A stretch of DNA of 64,000 nt from Hormoscilla sp. GUM202 (GTDB taxonomy: Bacteria > Cyanobacteriota > Cyanobacteriia > Cyanobacteriales > Desertifilaceae). The number at the start of each line of letters is the position of its first letter. Positions within the stretch are counted from its first letter, which is position 1. The position numbers and the translations under genes were made by a program. Positions 53,843 to 63,467 of this stretch are shown piece by piece. The notes beneath the pieces are model-generated. The model saw nothing but the letters and a program-made list of their open reading frames with translations, ran no database searches and was not told where the DNA came from. The stretch is from positions 62,001 to 126,000 of the forward strand of contig RFFC02000011.1 in NCBI GenBank assembly GCA_005518205.2. The letters are read 5' to 3'.

Positions 53843-54390
53843 TTAGCAGCTTGCACAAAGCCCAATGTTAGGCTATCCGAGGCCAGGAAGTGATCCAGAT
53901 GAAATGCCCGATCTTCGGTCTCCATCAGGATTTTTTCATACATGTAACGAGTCGCCCGATCGCCCATACTTTCCGCCTGTGCTGCCATCCGCCGAATCAT
54001 TTGGATAATCGCTTGTTCTGCTTGCAGGTCATGTTCCACCATCGCGCGGCAGCTATAGATGCCATCTGCTTCTGGTTCAAAGCAACATAATTCCGCTAAC
54101 TTGCTAAAGCTTGCTGCTGGAACGCCCCCCAGTCCATTCAAGCGTTCTGCCAGATCGTGGACATGTTCCTGCGCTTCTTCATAGCTTTCATTAAAGAACT
54201 CGTGCAGCGAGTAGAATTCGGCACCATCTACTACAAAATGGTGTTTTTGATATTGCAGGTAAAGCGCTTGAAAACTCGACAGGGCTACGTTTAATCCTTC
54301 ACAGACGGGCATTGTCACTGATTTATCCAGTAACACCGGATTGTCACCCACCCGATCGAAAGCGCGGATTATAGTTTTAGTTTCTGGCAT
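53839..54390 (-). CDS. dps: Dps-family ferritin-like protein
   Basis: A four-helix ferritin-like protein that oxidises and stores iron and protects [43 protein letters not shown] and [12 protein letters not shown] show the Dps ferroxidase helices (H, D, E). The length is 183 aa. It belongs to the Dps type with [18 protein letters not shown] after helix B, found in cyanobacteria. The stop lies in the double hairpin at 53789-53842. The start is preceded by AGAGGAGAACACT, a strong site. Confidence 0.92.
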   Translation of the reverse strand: MPETKTIIRAFDRVGDNPVLLDKSVTMPVCEGLNVALSSFQALYLQYQKHHFVVDGAEFYSLHEFFNESYEEAQEHVHDLAERLNGLGGVPAASFSKLAELCCFEPEADGIYSCRAMVEHDLQAEQAIIQMIRRMAAQAESMGDRATRYMYEKILMETEDRAFHLDHFLASDSLTLGFVQAAN

Positions 54391-54670
54391 AGTGTTCTCC
54401 TCTCTTGCTGTCGGAACGACCCCTCGTTCCCAGGCAGAGCCGTGGGAACGAGTCTCATCCCTTGCTTCTTCAACTTAATACTTTCTTTCCCGATACGTCA
54501 ACCCGATTTTTTGGTAAACTAGGAATTAATAGCAATAAACTACGAAACTTTTCCCCAGGCAGGCGATCGGGGCATGAAATTCCGCTATTCTGACGCCCCG
54601 ATCGGGGCGACAACTGAAATTAATTTCTAGAATGAAAATATTGAAAATGGGGAGATTTACCCATCGGGAC
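54391..54670. other. Gene-free spacer upstream of dps
   Basis: A GTTCCCAGGC...CCGTGGGAACGA hairpin (54423-54452) follows the dps promoter region. Otherwise no gene is seen. Confidence 0.5.
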
Positions 54671-54756
54671 GATGTGCGATGCGCGCGCTAGGAGCACTGC
54701 TTAATGTGCTCTGCGCGCGCTAATCGCACTACGCAGAGCACATTAATCGCACATCG
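54671..54756. repeat. Nested inverted repeats at the 3' end of the kinase gene
   Basis: Outer arms GATGTGCGAT and ATCGCACATC enclose inner arms TTAATGTGCTCTGCG and CGCAGAGCACATTAA and the GCGCGCGCTA words. It can fold as a cruciform and ends exactly at the kinase stop codon. Confidence 0.8.
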
Positions 54757-56289
54757 CTAGGAAATCCCACATTTTGTCAATTTGGCTACCATCGCCTGGA
54801 CATGATTCGACTGTGTCACGCCCCCCACCCAAACTCGTGAGGGCAGATGTCCTGCGGGCGCGCGCAAGTTAAATCGCAGCCCCCTGTTAGAGTTATGAGG
54901 TTGGTGGACCGGCCATCCCACCCGATCGCAAAAACTCACGTAGTCCTCACCCACTTCTCCATAAATCCGTGCTTGCACGGTGAAGCCAAAGCGCCCGCCG
55001 CTGGACTTCACCCACAACTGGTCGATCGCCTGCAAATCATCGCAGGGGATCTTCTGAATATCTCCGGCCAAGAGATAACCCCTCAGTCCCTTACCTGACG
55101 CCTGAGACAGCATTGTCCAGGTTTCCCGATCGGTCCGCGGACGGCCCGAAAAATCGGCAGCTTGCCATCGCTTCCATGTCAGTAATGAAGCTAACCTACT
55201 ATAATCAAGCCCGGACGAGGAAGGTAAAACCTCATTTTCTAGAGGTTTCAGCAAGTTTTTGACATAGGTAACTGTCGAACGCAGGTGATTAGGGGACACC
55301 GGTTGAGGCGGTCTCTGGGAGACTTTGCGGATTGCTTTTGGGGCAGATTTCCCTATTGCTTGTGGTGGCCTCAGCACTTCTAAAACTTCTGAAGCAGTTT
55401 GATAGCGCTTTGTGAGGGAATCTTGTAATAACTTATCCAGGATGCGACCCAGGGCATAGCTGACTTGGTTTTCTGGCAGTAAATAATCCCGCCATGCCCA
55501 CCTACATGCCACTATATCATACATATCCAGAGGAGAGGACATATTCGTCAGTAAGTGAGAGCAGGTGACGCCCAAGCTATAGAGGTCGCTAGCGGGCATC
55601 GCTTTGCCCCGCAGTTGTTCGGGGGCCACATAGGCGGGCGTACCCACCATAGTCCCAGTCTGCTGGAGGGAAGTTGCAGTAATCAATTTAGCAATCCCAA
55701 AGTCAATCAGCAGCAATTGACCATTGCTCTGGCGTCGCATAATATTAGAGGGTTTAATATCCCGATGAATCACCCGACGCTGATGCACGAACTGCAACAC
55801 GAGTAGCATACTTTGCAGCAATTCCCATATTTGCTCTTCCCTAAAGGCCCCTTGTGTCTCTAACTCCTGGGCTAGGTCATGCCCCTCAATCAACTCCTGC
55901 ACCAGATAAAGCTGCTGGTTTTCTTCAAAATGTGCTAGCAATGTCGGTATTTGAGGATGCTTGCCCAATCGATCCAACCGTACCGCTTCTTTTCTAAAAA
56001 GTTCGATCTTCTTGTCCGTGCTTTTACTCCGATCGGACTCCAAATAGAGTTGCTTGACTACACAAGCAGGTTGAGAAGGGATATCTTCATCAATAGCCAA
56101 AAAAGTATGGCTGCACGCTCCGGGCCTCCTCCGCTACGCAGTGCGCGAACGGCCAAATCCCCCTTCACCGATCTTTTGTATAGGCCGATACCGTTCCTTG
56201 AGCAATAGGGGCGATCCACAACTGGCACAAATTCTGCTAGTTTGGGAGTTTTGGGGGCTAAGGTATTCCGGATTTACACAGATAGTCAT
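54757..56289 (-). pseudogene. Ser/Thr kinase-GUN4 fusion disrupted in the glycine-rich loop
   Basis: The true start is ATG 56289: MTICVNPEYLSPQNSQTSRI, then CASCGSPLLLKERYRPIQKI (zinc-ribbon leader) and GEGGFGR. There a 42-bp insertion with an in-frame TAG (codon 52) cuts the glycine loop, and the frame resumes as TFLAIDED. Downstream, CVVKQLY, VIHRDIKPSN, LLIDFGIAKL and GTPAYVAPEQL complete a Hanks-type kinase, and residues about 320-440 of the full protein form a GUN4-like tetrapyrrole-binding domain (WQAADFSGRPRTDRE..., FGFTVQARIY). A TTG restart at 56100 would lack the ATP loop. It was probably a signalling kinase; now likely inactive. Confidence 0.85.
56107..56148. repeat. 42-bp dispersed repeat inserted in the kinase gene
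   Basis: Contains GCACGCTCCGGGCCTCCTCC and CGCTACGCAGTGCGCG. Relatives with GCACGCTCCGGGCCCCCT(A) occur at 24593-24622 and 47628-47655. Removing it joins GEGGFGR to TFLAIDED in frame. Confidence 0.8.
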
Positions 56290-56359
56290 GGCGATGAACC
56301 ACTGCTAGAGGAGGCTGTCGTTCTGCAGTATATCGCGGGAGTTCGATCGGCTTAAATTA

Positions 56360-56392
56360 AGAAACCCGGTTTTTCCAAAAAACCGGGTTTCT
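56360..56392. repeat. AAACCCGG-type palindromic repeat, copy 4
   Basis: AAGAAACCCGGTTTTTCC and AAAACCGGGTTTCT form an almost perfect hairpin 23 bp beyond the DUF4359 stop; it may terminate that gene. Confidence 0.75.
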
Positions 56393-56414
56393 GGGGTATG
56401 TCTGCCACAGCTAT

Positions 56415-56786
56415 TTACTTTTCCTCGGTCTTGTAGATATATAAATTTCCCAAAACTCCTACAGTGCCAAACTCATAGCTAAGCAAGAAATCCGCCAGGT
56501 ACAATTCGGTTTTATAGATGCTGAACAACCTCCAATTATTCCGCTCAGTATTTTCAGCGATAATTGTCTGTAACTGCGGCTGTAGGGACTTCACCAGTTT
56601 TTTGCATTGAGCCTGTAAAATGTCTCTAAAGGATGCTTCTCCCTGGGTACAAACATTTTCTTGCACATAGGCCGACAACTCCTGAGTTGCAAACTCCTCA
56701 TAGGCAGTCCGGCCAGGATTATTCATCGCCATCGCCGCAATTAAAGCCGCACCGCCTGCTATGCCAACAACTTGCAAAGCTTTCAT
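56415..56786 (-). CDS. DUF4359-type small membrane-anchored protein, 123 aa
   Basis: Residues 4-24 are a hydrophobic anchor (ALQVVGIAGGAALIAAMAM), followed by NPGRTAYEEFATQELSAYV. The C-terminus has SIYKTELYLADFLLSYEFGT, the pattern of the cyanobacterial DUF4359 family. Cysteines at CTQGE and QCKKL could pair if the domain is periplasmic. The ATG at 56786 has AAAGGTGATTGAG upstream; the GTG at 56795 is an alternative. The function is unknown. Confidence 0.75.
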   Translation of the reverse strand: MKALQVVGIAGGAALIAAMAMNNPGRTAYEEFATQELSAYVQENVCTQGEASFRDILQAQCKKLVKSLQPQLQTIIAENTERNNWRLFSIYKTELYLADFLLSYEFGTVGVLGNLYIYKTEEK

Positions 56787-56913
56787 CTCAATCACCTTTA
56801 TTGGCTACTACTTCTAGAATACACATCAGGGCAAGTAGCGGAATCAGGATAGTTCACTCTTTTCTGCTGGCCCGGACAGACCAGTGGAGGTCGGGATCTC
56901 GATCTGCTTGAAT

Positions 56914-56945
56914 AAGAAACCCAGTTTTCGGTAAAAACCGGACTT
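56914..56945. repeat. AAACCCGG-type palindromic repeat, copy 5
   Basis: AAGAAACCCAGTTTTCGG and TAAAAACCGGACTT, the most diverged member. It lies in the gene-free 56787-57085 spacer, which otherwise holds a GCACTAAAGTGC palindrome. Confidence 0.6.
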
Positions 56946-57085
56946 CCGGCGGCAGTGAGAAAACATCTCCCCAGTATAGCCAGTTAAAGCGATAGGCCAT
57001 TGCCCGGCACTGGTCAGTCTAATTAAAGCACTAAAGTGCTTGCTGTCCGGGTCCAGACGAGATCGATCGCCCATCGTCGGAAATT

Positions 57086-57910
57086 TCAATGTCCCAGCAC
57101 CATCACCAAACCTATGCCGCCAAAATAGAGACCCAGGACCGCGCTTGCGAGTAAACTTTGAGTTACCGGGTCGGTGGAAGGAGTGAGAATAGCACCCAAA
57201 ACGACTGCACCTAGGACAACGTAGCGCCAACCAGAGAGCATTTGTTTGGAAGAGACAAGGCCCAGCAGGCCCAGTAGGGCTTGAATCACGGGAATTTGAA
57301 AGGCCAAACCCGTGCTGAACATCAGCAGCAGGACAAATTCAAAATAGCGGTCGATCGACCACAACTGTTCTACCACACCGGAGCCATAGTTAATGAAAAA
57401 ATTCAGAGCAGCTGGCAGGAGAACCAAGAAAGAAAAGACCAATCCTGCGACAAACAGCACGCTGGATCCTAAAACCACCGGTCCTATGAGCCTTCGTTCC
57501 CGGCGGGTGAGTCCGGGTAAGACAAACATAATAATTTGGTAGAGGACAAAGGGGCTAGCTACCAAGAGGCCACTGTAACCTGCGACTTTCAGAGAAACAA
57601 AGAAATATTCACCCGGGGCCAACTGGAGGAATTTTACACCTTGGGCGGGAATTTCGAGCAACCCGACGATCGGCTTTACCGTCGCGAAGCAGGCGATCGC
57701 TCCCAGGAGAACAGCAATTAAAGCATAAAAAATCCGCTGGCGCAACTCCTTCAAATGGTCAAACAAGGACATCTCCACATCATCTGGCAGTTCGTCAAGA
57801 TATTCATCGTCAATCTCAGGGTTAGCAGTCGATTCTATGTTACTGTCTCGATTGCGCTGCGCGCACGCTACGCGATCGGGGGTAGTTGCAGATTTCATCT
57901 CAGGGGTCAT
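57086..57910 (-). CDS. tatC: Twin-arginine translocase subunit TatC
   Basis: TatC is the receptor of the Tat pathway that moves folded proteins across the thylakoid and plasma membranes. [19 protein letters not shown], the conserved cytosolic N-terminus with its Glu, leads into six membrane helices; [12 protein letters not shown] and [10 protein letters not shown] are further family markers. I place the start at ATG 57910. A GTG at 57976 opens a longer frame but lies in a palindrome array, and ATG 57898 is also possible. The N-terminal extension contains [12 protein letters not shown] encoded by a GC-rich small repeat. Confidence 0.93.
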   Translation of the reverse strand: MTPEMKSATTPDRVACAQRNRDSNIESTANPEIDDEYLDELPDDVEMSLFDHLKELRQRIFYALIAVLLGAIACFATVKPIVGLLEIPAQGVKFLQLAPGEYFFVSLKVAGYSGLLVASPFVLYQIIMFVLPGLTRRERRLIGPVVLGSSVLFVAGLVFSFLVLLPAALNFFINYGSGVVEQLWSIDRYFEFVLLLMFSTGLAFQIPVIQALLGLLGLVSSKQMLSGWRYVVLGAVVLGAILTPSTDPVTQSLLASAVLGLYFGGIGLVMVLGH

Positions 57911-57960
57911 CAGCTCGGCTATAGTATTATCTCCAGATTTGTTACCATTGTAAGTCTCGC

Positions 57961-58050
57961 CGTTCGTAGTAAACACTTTAGTGTTTACCGCCGTTCGTAG
58001 TAAACACTTTAGTGTTTACCGCCGTTAGTAGTAAACACTTTAGTGTTTAC
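57961..58050. repeat. Three tandem copies of a perfect 20-bp palindrome upstream of tatC
   Basis: GTAAACACTTTAGTGTTTAC at 57969-57988, 58000-58019 and 58031-58050, spaced exactly 31 bp, with CCGCCGTT(C/A)GTA between them. The near three-turn phasing suits a regulator binding one face of the DNA. Confidence 0.92.
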
Positions 58051-58616
58051 TGGCTAGCGTTGGTCCGCCATACATGAGTCCAGATCGCCATGCTTGAGGC
58101 ACCAGATCGTCAACAGAGAGCCAAAATTGCTCTACTTTTACTAAGCAGACTATTTGCCTCCAGTCCAAATTAATCAACCTACATTCCGCACGACAACGGA
58201 ATGATTACAAACGCTTGGTGATTTTGCAAACCTAAAAGCTGAGATCAGTATAAATATTTATACCTTGTGTTTGCCAAATTGCTAGATATGTTTTGTATTA
58301 TAAAACGTAGGACAACGGCAATCGTCCCGAGCAATTTAGTATTACATAGCATGTTACAGCTTGTGGTGCGTAATATGGGATCGAGGTTAATTAATTTATA
58401 CTTAGCCTTGATTATACATAGTTTTTTAAAAAACTTTGCTCAACATTGCTTTTTGCCTTATCTTTCGCCTCAAAATTTGTATGTAATTAACAGATTTAGC
58501 AAGTATAATTATGGTTTATTATGATAACAAGGGCGGAAGTTCGTATAGCGACCAGAACACAACAAAGAGACAGCATAAGATCGTCGCACAATAAACCATA
58601 AAATTACTTAATATTA
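58051..58616. other. Gene-free AT-rich stretch
   Basis: More than 500 bp between the tatC palindromes and the MITE at 58617. The only open frame (58267-58524) has no ribosome site and a composition unlike its neighbours. I see no RNA gene. Confidence 0.6.
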
Positions 58617-58781
58617 CTGGAGAGTGCGAAGTTCTCCTGAAAAAAGACCTAGTCTAAAAGCTGAAACCCTTGCTGGGAGTAGCTTACAGCCAGTAGTGAC
58701 CCGCTTATTGCCCATGGTCGGTCGATCGGACCCAAACCCGCTTATGACAAGCCGTTATCCAAAGAACTTCGCACTGTCCAG
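58617..58781. mobile_element. MITE-like element with CTGGA(G/C)AGTGCGAAGTTCT ends
   Basis: The 165-bp element starts CTGGAGAGTGCGAAGTTCTC and ends AAGAACTTCGCACTGTCCAG. The 9-bp TTAATATTA is duplicated on both sides (58608-58616, 58782-58790). It has no coding capacity. A 12-bp match to its end (CGCACTCTCCAG) occurs at 50-61 of the window. Confidence 0.88.
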
Positions 58782-58803
58782 TTAATATTAATTTAACAGA
58801 CTG

Positions 58804-60666
58804 TCAAATTTTAATGGGCAACTCAATCATAAAGCAGGTTTTACCCTCTCCACTTTCCACCTCGATCATCCCACCTAAGTGACCAACACGTTTCTGAACT
58901 AAAGCTAAGCCTAAGCCAGTGCCGCCCTGCTTCCAGGGGTCAGTACTGGGGACGCGGTAGAACTTATCAAAAATGCGTGGCAGTTCATTGGCAGGAATGA
59001 CCACCCCATAATTAGTCACTCTGAGAATAATTTTATCCTGGTGACTGCGTGCAGAAAGTAGAATGCGTTCTCCGGGTGGAGTATATTTGCAAGCATTATT
59101 GAGCAACTCGCGTATTACCCCTTCCAGAATAGCCGGATCGGAGATTACAGGAGGCAGTTGGTCGTCCAGATCTACCTCTAGGACTTGTTGACGGCTGCTG
59201 GCCCGATCGATAAACGGTTTTACCAGGGTTCGGAGCCAGGACTGGAATTCTATGGCTTCGGACGCTATAGGTTGTGATTGATTCTCCAGTCGCTGCAAAT
59301 CTAGCAGATCGTTAATCAAACTAATTTCTCGTTTACATTCATCTTGGATAATCTTCCAATAATGAGCCACCTTTGAAGGCTTACCCTCTGGAGCTTCTGT
59401 CCCTGGTGCGGGCAAAACTCCCGCCTGACGCAGACCGATCGTCAACATTTTAATCGCCATGGTCATGTTGGTCATCGGCGTCCGTAATTCATGTTGCACC
59501 GTGCTGACGAACTCATCCTTGAGGCGACTGAGCTTTTGTAGTTCTTCTACCTGTGTTTGGGCAGCTTGGTAGAGTCTCGCTTGGCGGAGGGCGATCGCGC
59601 ATTGATTGGCGACCTGCTGCACCAAGCGAATCTGCAACTCACTAAATACATAATCTGCATGATTGATCAGCCAGAGATCGCCCAAAACACTTTGGTTATC
59701 AAAAATGGGGCAAGCGAGCATTGCCACCCTACCCCTGTCTGGGTTAGGGAGCAAAGAACAAAACTGAAAATACTGACCCTGCAAGAGCTGCTGCTGGTAG
59801 ATTTCCGGGAATTTCTTCAGCGCAGCAACTCGTCCGACCCGCTCTTGATTAACTATAGGACCTTTACTATAGGCTGCACTGATAATGGATGTTTCTTTTT
59901 CTCGGTCGTACAGAGCTGCATTACAACCTCGGATGCCCAGAACTTCAGTTACTTCCCGCACTGCTGCTTGCCAAATCTGGGTTTCATCCAGACTATCGCG
60001 GACCTTATCCGTGATGCGTTTGAGCATCGCCTCAAAGTTCAGTGCTTGTTCCAGTTGGGCCGTGCGTTTCCGTACCTGGTTTTCTAGAGCGCTGTTCAGG
60101 TTTTGAACCTGTTGGTAAAGTTCCGATTGCTGAATGGCGATCGCCACCTGTGTTGCCAATTGTTCCAGGGCATCTATTTCCAAGGGCTGCCATTTTCTGG
60201 GGCCATTGCACTGATGTACCATTAACAAACCCCACAACGCATCTCCCACCCACAGGGGCACGCCCACCTTTGCCACTACCTGAAAATCCGAGAGTAACTG
60301 AACTTGAGACTCTTGCAACCCTGCCCTATATATATCCGCGATCGCCTTAATTTTCCCTTCCTGGTATTCCTGCACCTCTGCTGCTGGTATTAATCTCTCA
60401 TCTACCTGCAATCCTAACATACTTTCCCTAGCCGTTGTGCCGGCTGACACTATCACCACAAACCCGCTTTTTCGGTGATTCCATCTGTAGATCATGACTC
60501 TATCTGCCTTGAGGAACTCCCGGACTTCCCGAACAGTTATGCTGAGAATTTCCTGTATTTTTTCCTGAGGGTGGATGCATTCTTGCATCATCGACAGCAA
60601 CATCTTTTGTTGGAAAAGATCCTGGAGAGTTTTTTCCGCTTGTTTGCGAGCCTTTCTATCATTCAT
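58804..60666 (-). CDS. GAF-domain sensor histidine kinase, 620 aa
   Basis: Domains in order: a short helical N-terminus; GAF 1 (35-180) with ADRVMIYRWN and GVPLWVGDALWGLLMVHQ; a coiled coil (185-212); GAF 2 (215-365); HisKA with VQHELRTPMTNM (His392); and HATPase_c with the N-box NNACKYTPPGE and the G2-box GGTGLGLALVQKRVGHLGG. GAF 1 resembles phytochrome-like GAF domains but shows no bilin-binding Cys-His pair. No membrane helices, so it is a cytosolic sensor. No response regulator is adjacent, so the partner is unknown. Confidence 0.92.
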   Translation of the reverse strand: MNDRKARKQAEKTLQDLFQQKMLLSMMQECIHPQEKIQEILSITVREVREFLKADRVMIYRWNHRKSGFVVIVSAGTTARESMLGLQVDERLIPAAEVQEYQEGKIKAIADIYRAGLQESQVQLLSDFQVVAKVGVPLWVGDALWGLLMVHQCNGPRKWQPLEIDALEQLATQVAIAIQQSELYQQVQNLNSALENQVRKRTAQLEQALNFEAMLKRITDKVRDSLDETQIWQAAVREVTEVLGIRGCNAALYDREKETSIISAAYSKGPIVNQERVGRVAALKKFPEIYQQQLLQGQYFQFCSLLPNPDRGRVAMLACPIFDNQSVLGDLWLINHADYVFSELQIRLVQQVANQCAIALRQARLYQAAQTQVEELQKLSRLKDEFVSTVQHELRTPMTNMTMAIKMLTIGLRQAGVLPAPGTEAPEGKPSKVAHYWKIIQDECKREISLINDLLDLQRLENQSQPIASEAIEFQSWLRTLVKPFIDRASSRQQVLEVDLDDQLPPVISDPAILEGVIRELLNNACKYTPPGERILLSARSHQDKIILRVTNYGVVIPANELPRIFDKFYRVPSTDPWKQGGTGLGLALVQKRVGHLGGMIEVESGEGKTCFMIELPIKI

Positions 60667-60796
60667 AACTAGCTATTCACCACTATCTCGCCCCGATCTC
60701 CTAGGATGACAGGGAAGACTATCTTCCTATCATCCCATTGGGAGTGCTACACCGCCTTCTCTTCCATTAAAGCATCATCCCTTGATCGACGGCCAA

Positions 60797-63052
60797 CTAT
60801 TTTTCACCTTCTCTCCTGTAGTCTCCTGACTCATCCGATTTTTCCGGAACGGTAGAGGCTGCCACTGCTGATTGCAGCTGGGCTAGCTGCTGGGAAATCA
60901 TGGGGTCGTAAAGTCTGGCGTAGTTCCAGTAGTTACCAAATACCGATTTAACATAGCCTTTGGTTTCGCCAAAGGGGATGAACTCGACAAAACGGTCTGG
61001 GTCGCGCAAACCAAATCTTTCTATCCATCTGTCCACATTAGTCGTTCCCGCGTTGTAGCTAGCAACTGCTAACATGGAATTGTTTTGATATTGCCAGTGA
61101 GTGAAATCCAGATACCAGGTGCCCAGTTGAATATTGTCATTGGCCTTGTTTAATTTGTAGTCAGTCAGATTGATTTGATCGGCAATCCATGCTCCGGTCT
61201 CTGGCATCACCTGCATTAAGCCAGTGGCACCAACAGGGGACTCGATCTTTTCCATAAACCGGGATTCTTGACGGATTAAACCGACCACCAAGAGAGGATT
61301 GATCTGGTATGCTTTTGACCAGGATAATATCTGCTCTCGATAGGGAAAGGGATAGAGGGCCTGCCAATAAGCCCGTTGTTGCTTGAGCATCTTTACCTGT
61401 TCGCGGTCTGCCGGTTCGTCCCGCCAACTGATGCTATTAATCATAAAAATGCCTTCCAGATGCTCCCCGATCGCTAAACGTATGAGCGCATCTGTAAACT
61501 GTTCTGCTACGGTGCGGCCAGAGCGATTAGTAAATTCCACCTGCCAGAGTTTCCAAGCATCCCTGTCTTGACCTAACTGATAGAGTTCTTTGAGGGTGTT
61601 CGATCCTGCCAGCAATACCGATCGGACTGGGAGCCGGGGTTTGAGCTTACGCACAGTCTTAAAGACCCCCACATCCCAGCCCAATAACACCGCCGAGCGC
61701 CAGGCATAATAAGACTCTGGGTAGCGCATTATTACATAAGCAAAGGACTGCTGGGCATCGTCTGTCCGCCCCAGACGTGAAGCCCATTTCCCCACCCAAA
61801 AGGCTGCTTCTGGAGCCAGGGGACTGTCGGGGTTTTCCGTCGTCAGCAGCTGGGCCCATTCCCACGCTTCCGTCAACTCTCCACCTTGTGCTCGCTTTTG
61901 TGCCAGTCTCCATCGCAACTGAGCTGCCTCGTCGGAATTGCTATATTGAGTCAGGAGCGATTCCCGGGCCACAAAAGCTGCTTTAGCACTTCCCAGACTA
62001 TTGAGAACTTTTGATTTCTCTAATAGAGCCTCTGCTGCGAAGTCAGGGAACTGTGTCTGCACTTTTTCCAGATAGTCTAGGGCATATTTCGGCTCCGAGA
62101 GTCTTGAGAGGTGCAGCATCCCTCGGGCGGTTATTTTAGCGTCGGGAAACTCTTCTATTAGTTGTTTGTATGCTCCTACGCTATCGTGTTTTTTCCCTCC
62201 CAGTTGCAGCCCTCTGCCCGCACGGTAACGATTTACTGGCGTTGCTGGCGCTTTCCTATACGCTACACCGGCTTCTCCGTAGGCTTCTTTTTCCCAGTAA
62301 CCAAAGGCGATCGCCTCCCAATCTGCGGCGGTCAGCTGCTCCTTATATTTGCTCACTAGCTGATTGAGGAGCGCTGTATAATCCTGTCTGTAATGGGCAT
62401 GTTTTGCCAATAGCAGCAACAGCGGCAGTTGGTCGGTATCCTCTTGAGAGAGTCTTCGGTAGGCCATTTCCACTGTCCCTGGATGGGCCGGAAATTGGGC
62501 GATCGCTTTTTCCCAGTATTTCGGATCTGTCGAGCCCAGGGCCAACAGTGCTTCCGCTGCTACTGGGTCTTGGGAGTACCGACGCTGCAAATCTTTCCAG
62601 GCCGATATCGCACCCAGGCGATCGCCCATTACCTCGTAAGCTTGGGCGCGTTTGAGAGCGATGTGAGAGCCTAAAACTGGGTAGTCCCGCTCTAGTTTTT
62701 CTAGCAGGGCGAGCGCCTTTTGGCCCTGCTGCTGCTCTATCAGGTCTGATGCCAGCAAATAACGAGCGCGGTTGCTCTCAATCGAGCCTGTCTCTTGGGC
62801 TAGCGCTTGCAGTTTCTGCTCCCTGTCCTTGGGTGCCAGTTGCACCAACCGACCTATTACCGAATTTTCCCCAATGGGTGTCAGCCGCAACTGCCGCGAC
62901 TGCTCAGCCGATGCCGACCATTGAGCCAGCCTTTGGCGTAGTCCATCTACTACTGGCGTTTTGTGTAGGGTTACTCCCATCAACAATACGCCAATACCGG
63001 CACAAGCCGCCCAAGAAACTTTATTATTTCTCTGTCGCTTCTCCTTAAACAT
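60797..63052 (-). CDS. Slt-type lytic transglycosylase with TPR-like superhelix, 751 aa
   Basis: Residues 12-31 form a signal or anchor helix; residues 60-560 are TPR/alpha-solenoid repeats as in Slt70; the C-terminal SLT domain (around 575-715) has LIRQESRFMEKI with the catalytic Glu, GATGLMQVMPETG, QLGTWYLDF and VASYNAGTTNVDRW. It cleaves peptidoglycan glycan strands in the periplasm. The last residues STVPEKSDESGDYRREGEK include a dispersed 18-bp repeat (60835-60852), so the C-terminus was altered by an insertion. Confidence 0.93.
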   Translation of the reverse strand: MFKEKRQRNNKVSWAACAGIGVLLMGVTLHKTPVVDGLRQRLAQWSASAEQSRQLRLTPIGENSVIGRLVQLAPKDREQKLQALAQETGSIESNRARYLLASDLIEQQQGQKALALLEKLERDYPVLGSHIALKRAQAYEVMGDRLGAISAWKDLQRRYSQDPVAAEALLALGSTDPKYWEKAIAQFPAHPGTVEMAYRRLSQEDTDQLPLLLLLAKHAHYRQDYTALLNQLVSKYKEQLTAADWEAIAFGYWEKEAYGEAGVAYRKAPATPVNRYRAGRGLQLGGKKHDSVGAYKQLIEEFPDAKITARGMLHLSRLSEPKYALDYLEKVQTQFPDFAAEALLEKSKVLNSLGSAKAAFVARESLLTQYSNSDEAAQLRWRLAQKRAQGGELTEAWEWAQLLTTENPDSPLAPEAAFWVGKWASRLGRTDDAQQSFAYVIMRYPESYYAWRSAVLLGWDVGVFKTVRKLKPRLPVRSVLLAGSNTLKELYQLGQDRDAWKLWQVEFTNRSGRTVAEQFTDALIRLAIGEHLEGIFMINSISWRDEPADREQVKMLKQQRAYWQALYPFPYREQILSWSKAYQINPLLVVGLIRQESRFMEKIESPVGATGLMQVMPETGAWIADQINLTDYKLNKANDNIQLGTWYLDFTHWQYQNNSMLAVASYNAGTTNVDRWIERFGLRDPDRFVEFIPFGETKGYVKSVFGNYWNYARLYDPMISQQLAQLQSAVAASTVPEKSDESGDYRREGEK
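60835..60852. repeat. 18-bp CCGATTTTTCCGGAACGG repeat at the end of the slt gene
   Basis: Reverse-complement copy of the sufR-internal repeat. It encodes TVPEKSD, 16 codons before the stop. Confidence 0.75.
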
Positions 63053-63288
63053 GGCTCTTCACACAGAAGGTATACTTCGATCCCCTTGAGACTCTAACAG
63101 TGCTGATAAAGTTCAACCTCTGGGATATCAGGTCTGATTTTTGCTCTTTCCTCTTGACAAAAGCTAAGCTGTTAGATTACAACTATATGGATTTTTCGAG
63201 CTATACTTTTACTCATCAACTCAGCCACGAGCAGCCAATTGGCCCTAATTGTCGCTATTGAGTTTGGTTTCTGACAGCTGCTGCCGAC

Positions 63289-63356
63289 GGGTGTGGTCAA
63301 AACCCGTTGATACGGAGAGCAAACATTCCGTTGCCAACAAATGCATGACCACACCC
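63289..63356. mobile_element. MITE-like element with GGGTGTGGTCA terminal repeats (copy 2)
   Basis: The 68-bp element GGGTGTGGTCAAAACC ... ATGACCACACCC is flanked by 9-bp GCTGCCGAC duplications (63280-63288, 63357-63365). It is shorter than the copy at 20446 and lacks its inner palindrome. It lies in the divergent promoter region between slt and pepA (63053-63467), where no other gene is seen. Confidence 0.87.
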
Positions 63357-63467
63357 GCTGCCGACTTAACTTTTGTTATTAGCTGTCTTATCCCCTCTAA
63401 TAGACGATCTACAATTCGGACTGGCTAGATCCCAGGGCAAACGATCGAAAGAGATACAGATAAACAG

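Noticed and set aside
58267..58524. 85-codon open frame in the AT-rich spacer
   Set aside because: No ribosome site, no recognisable motif and an AT-biased composition matching the surrounding non-coding DNA.
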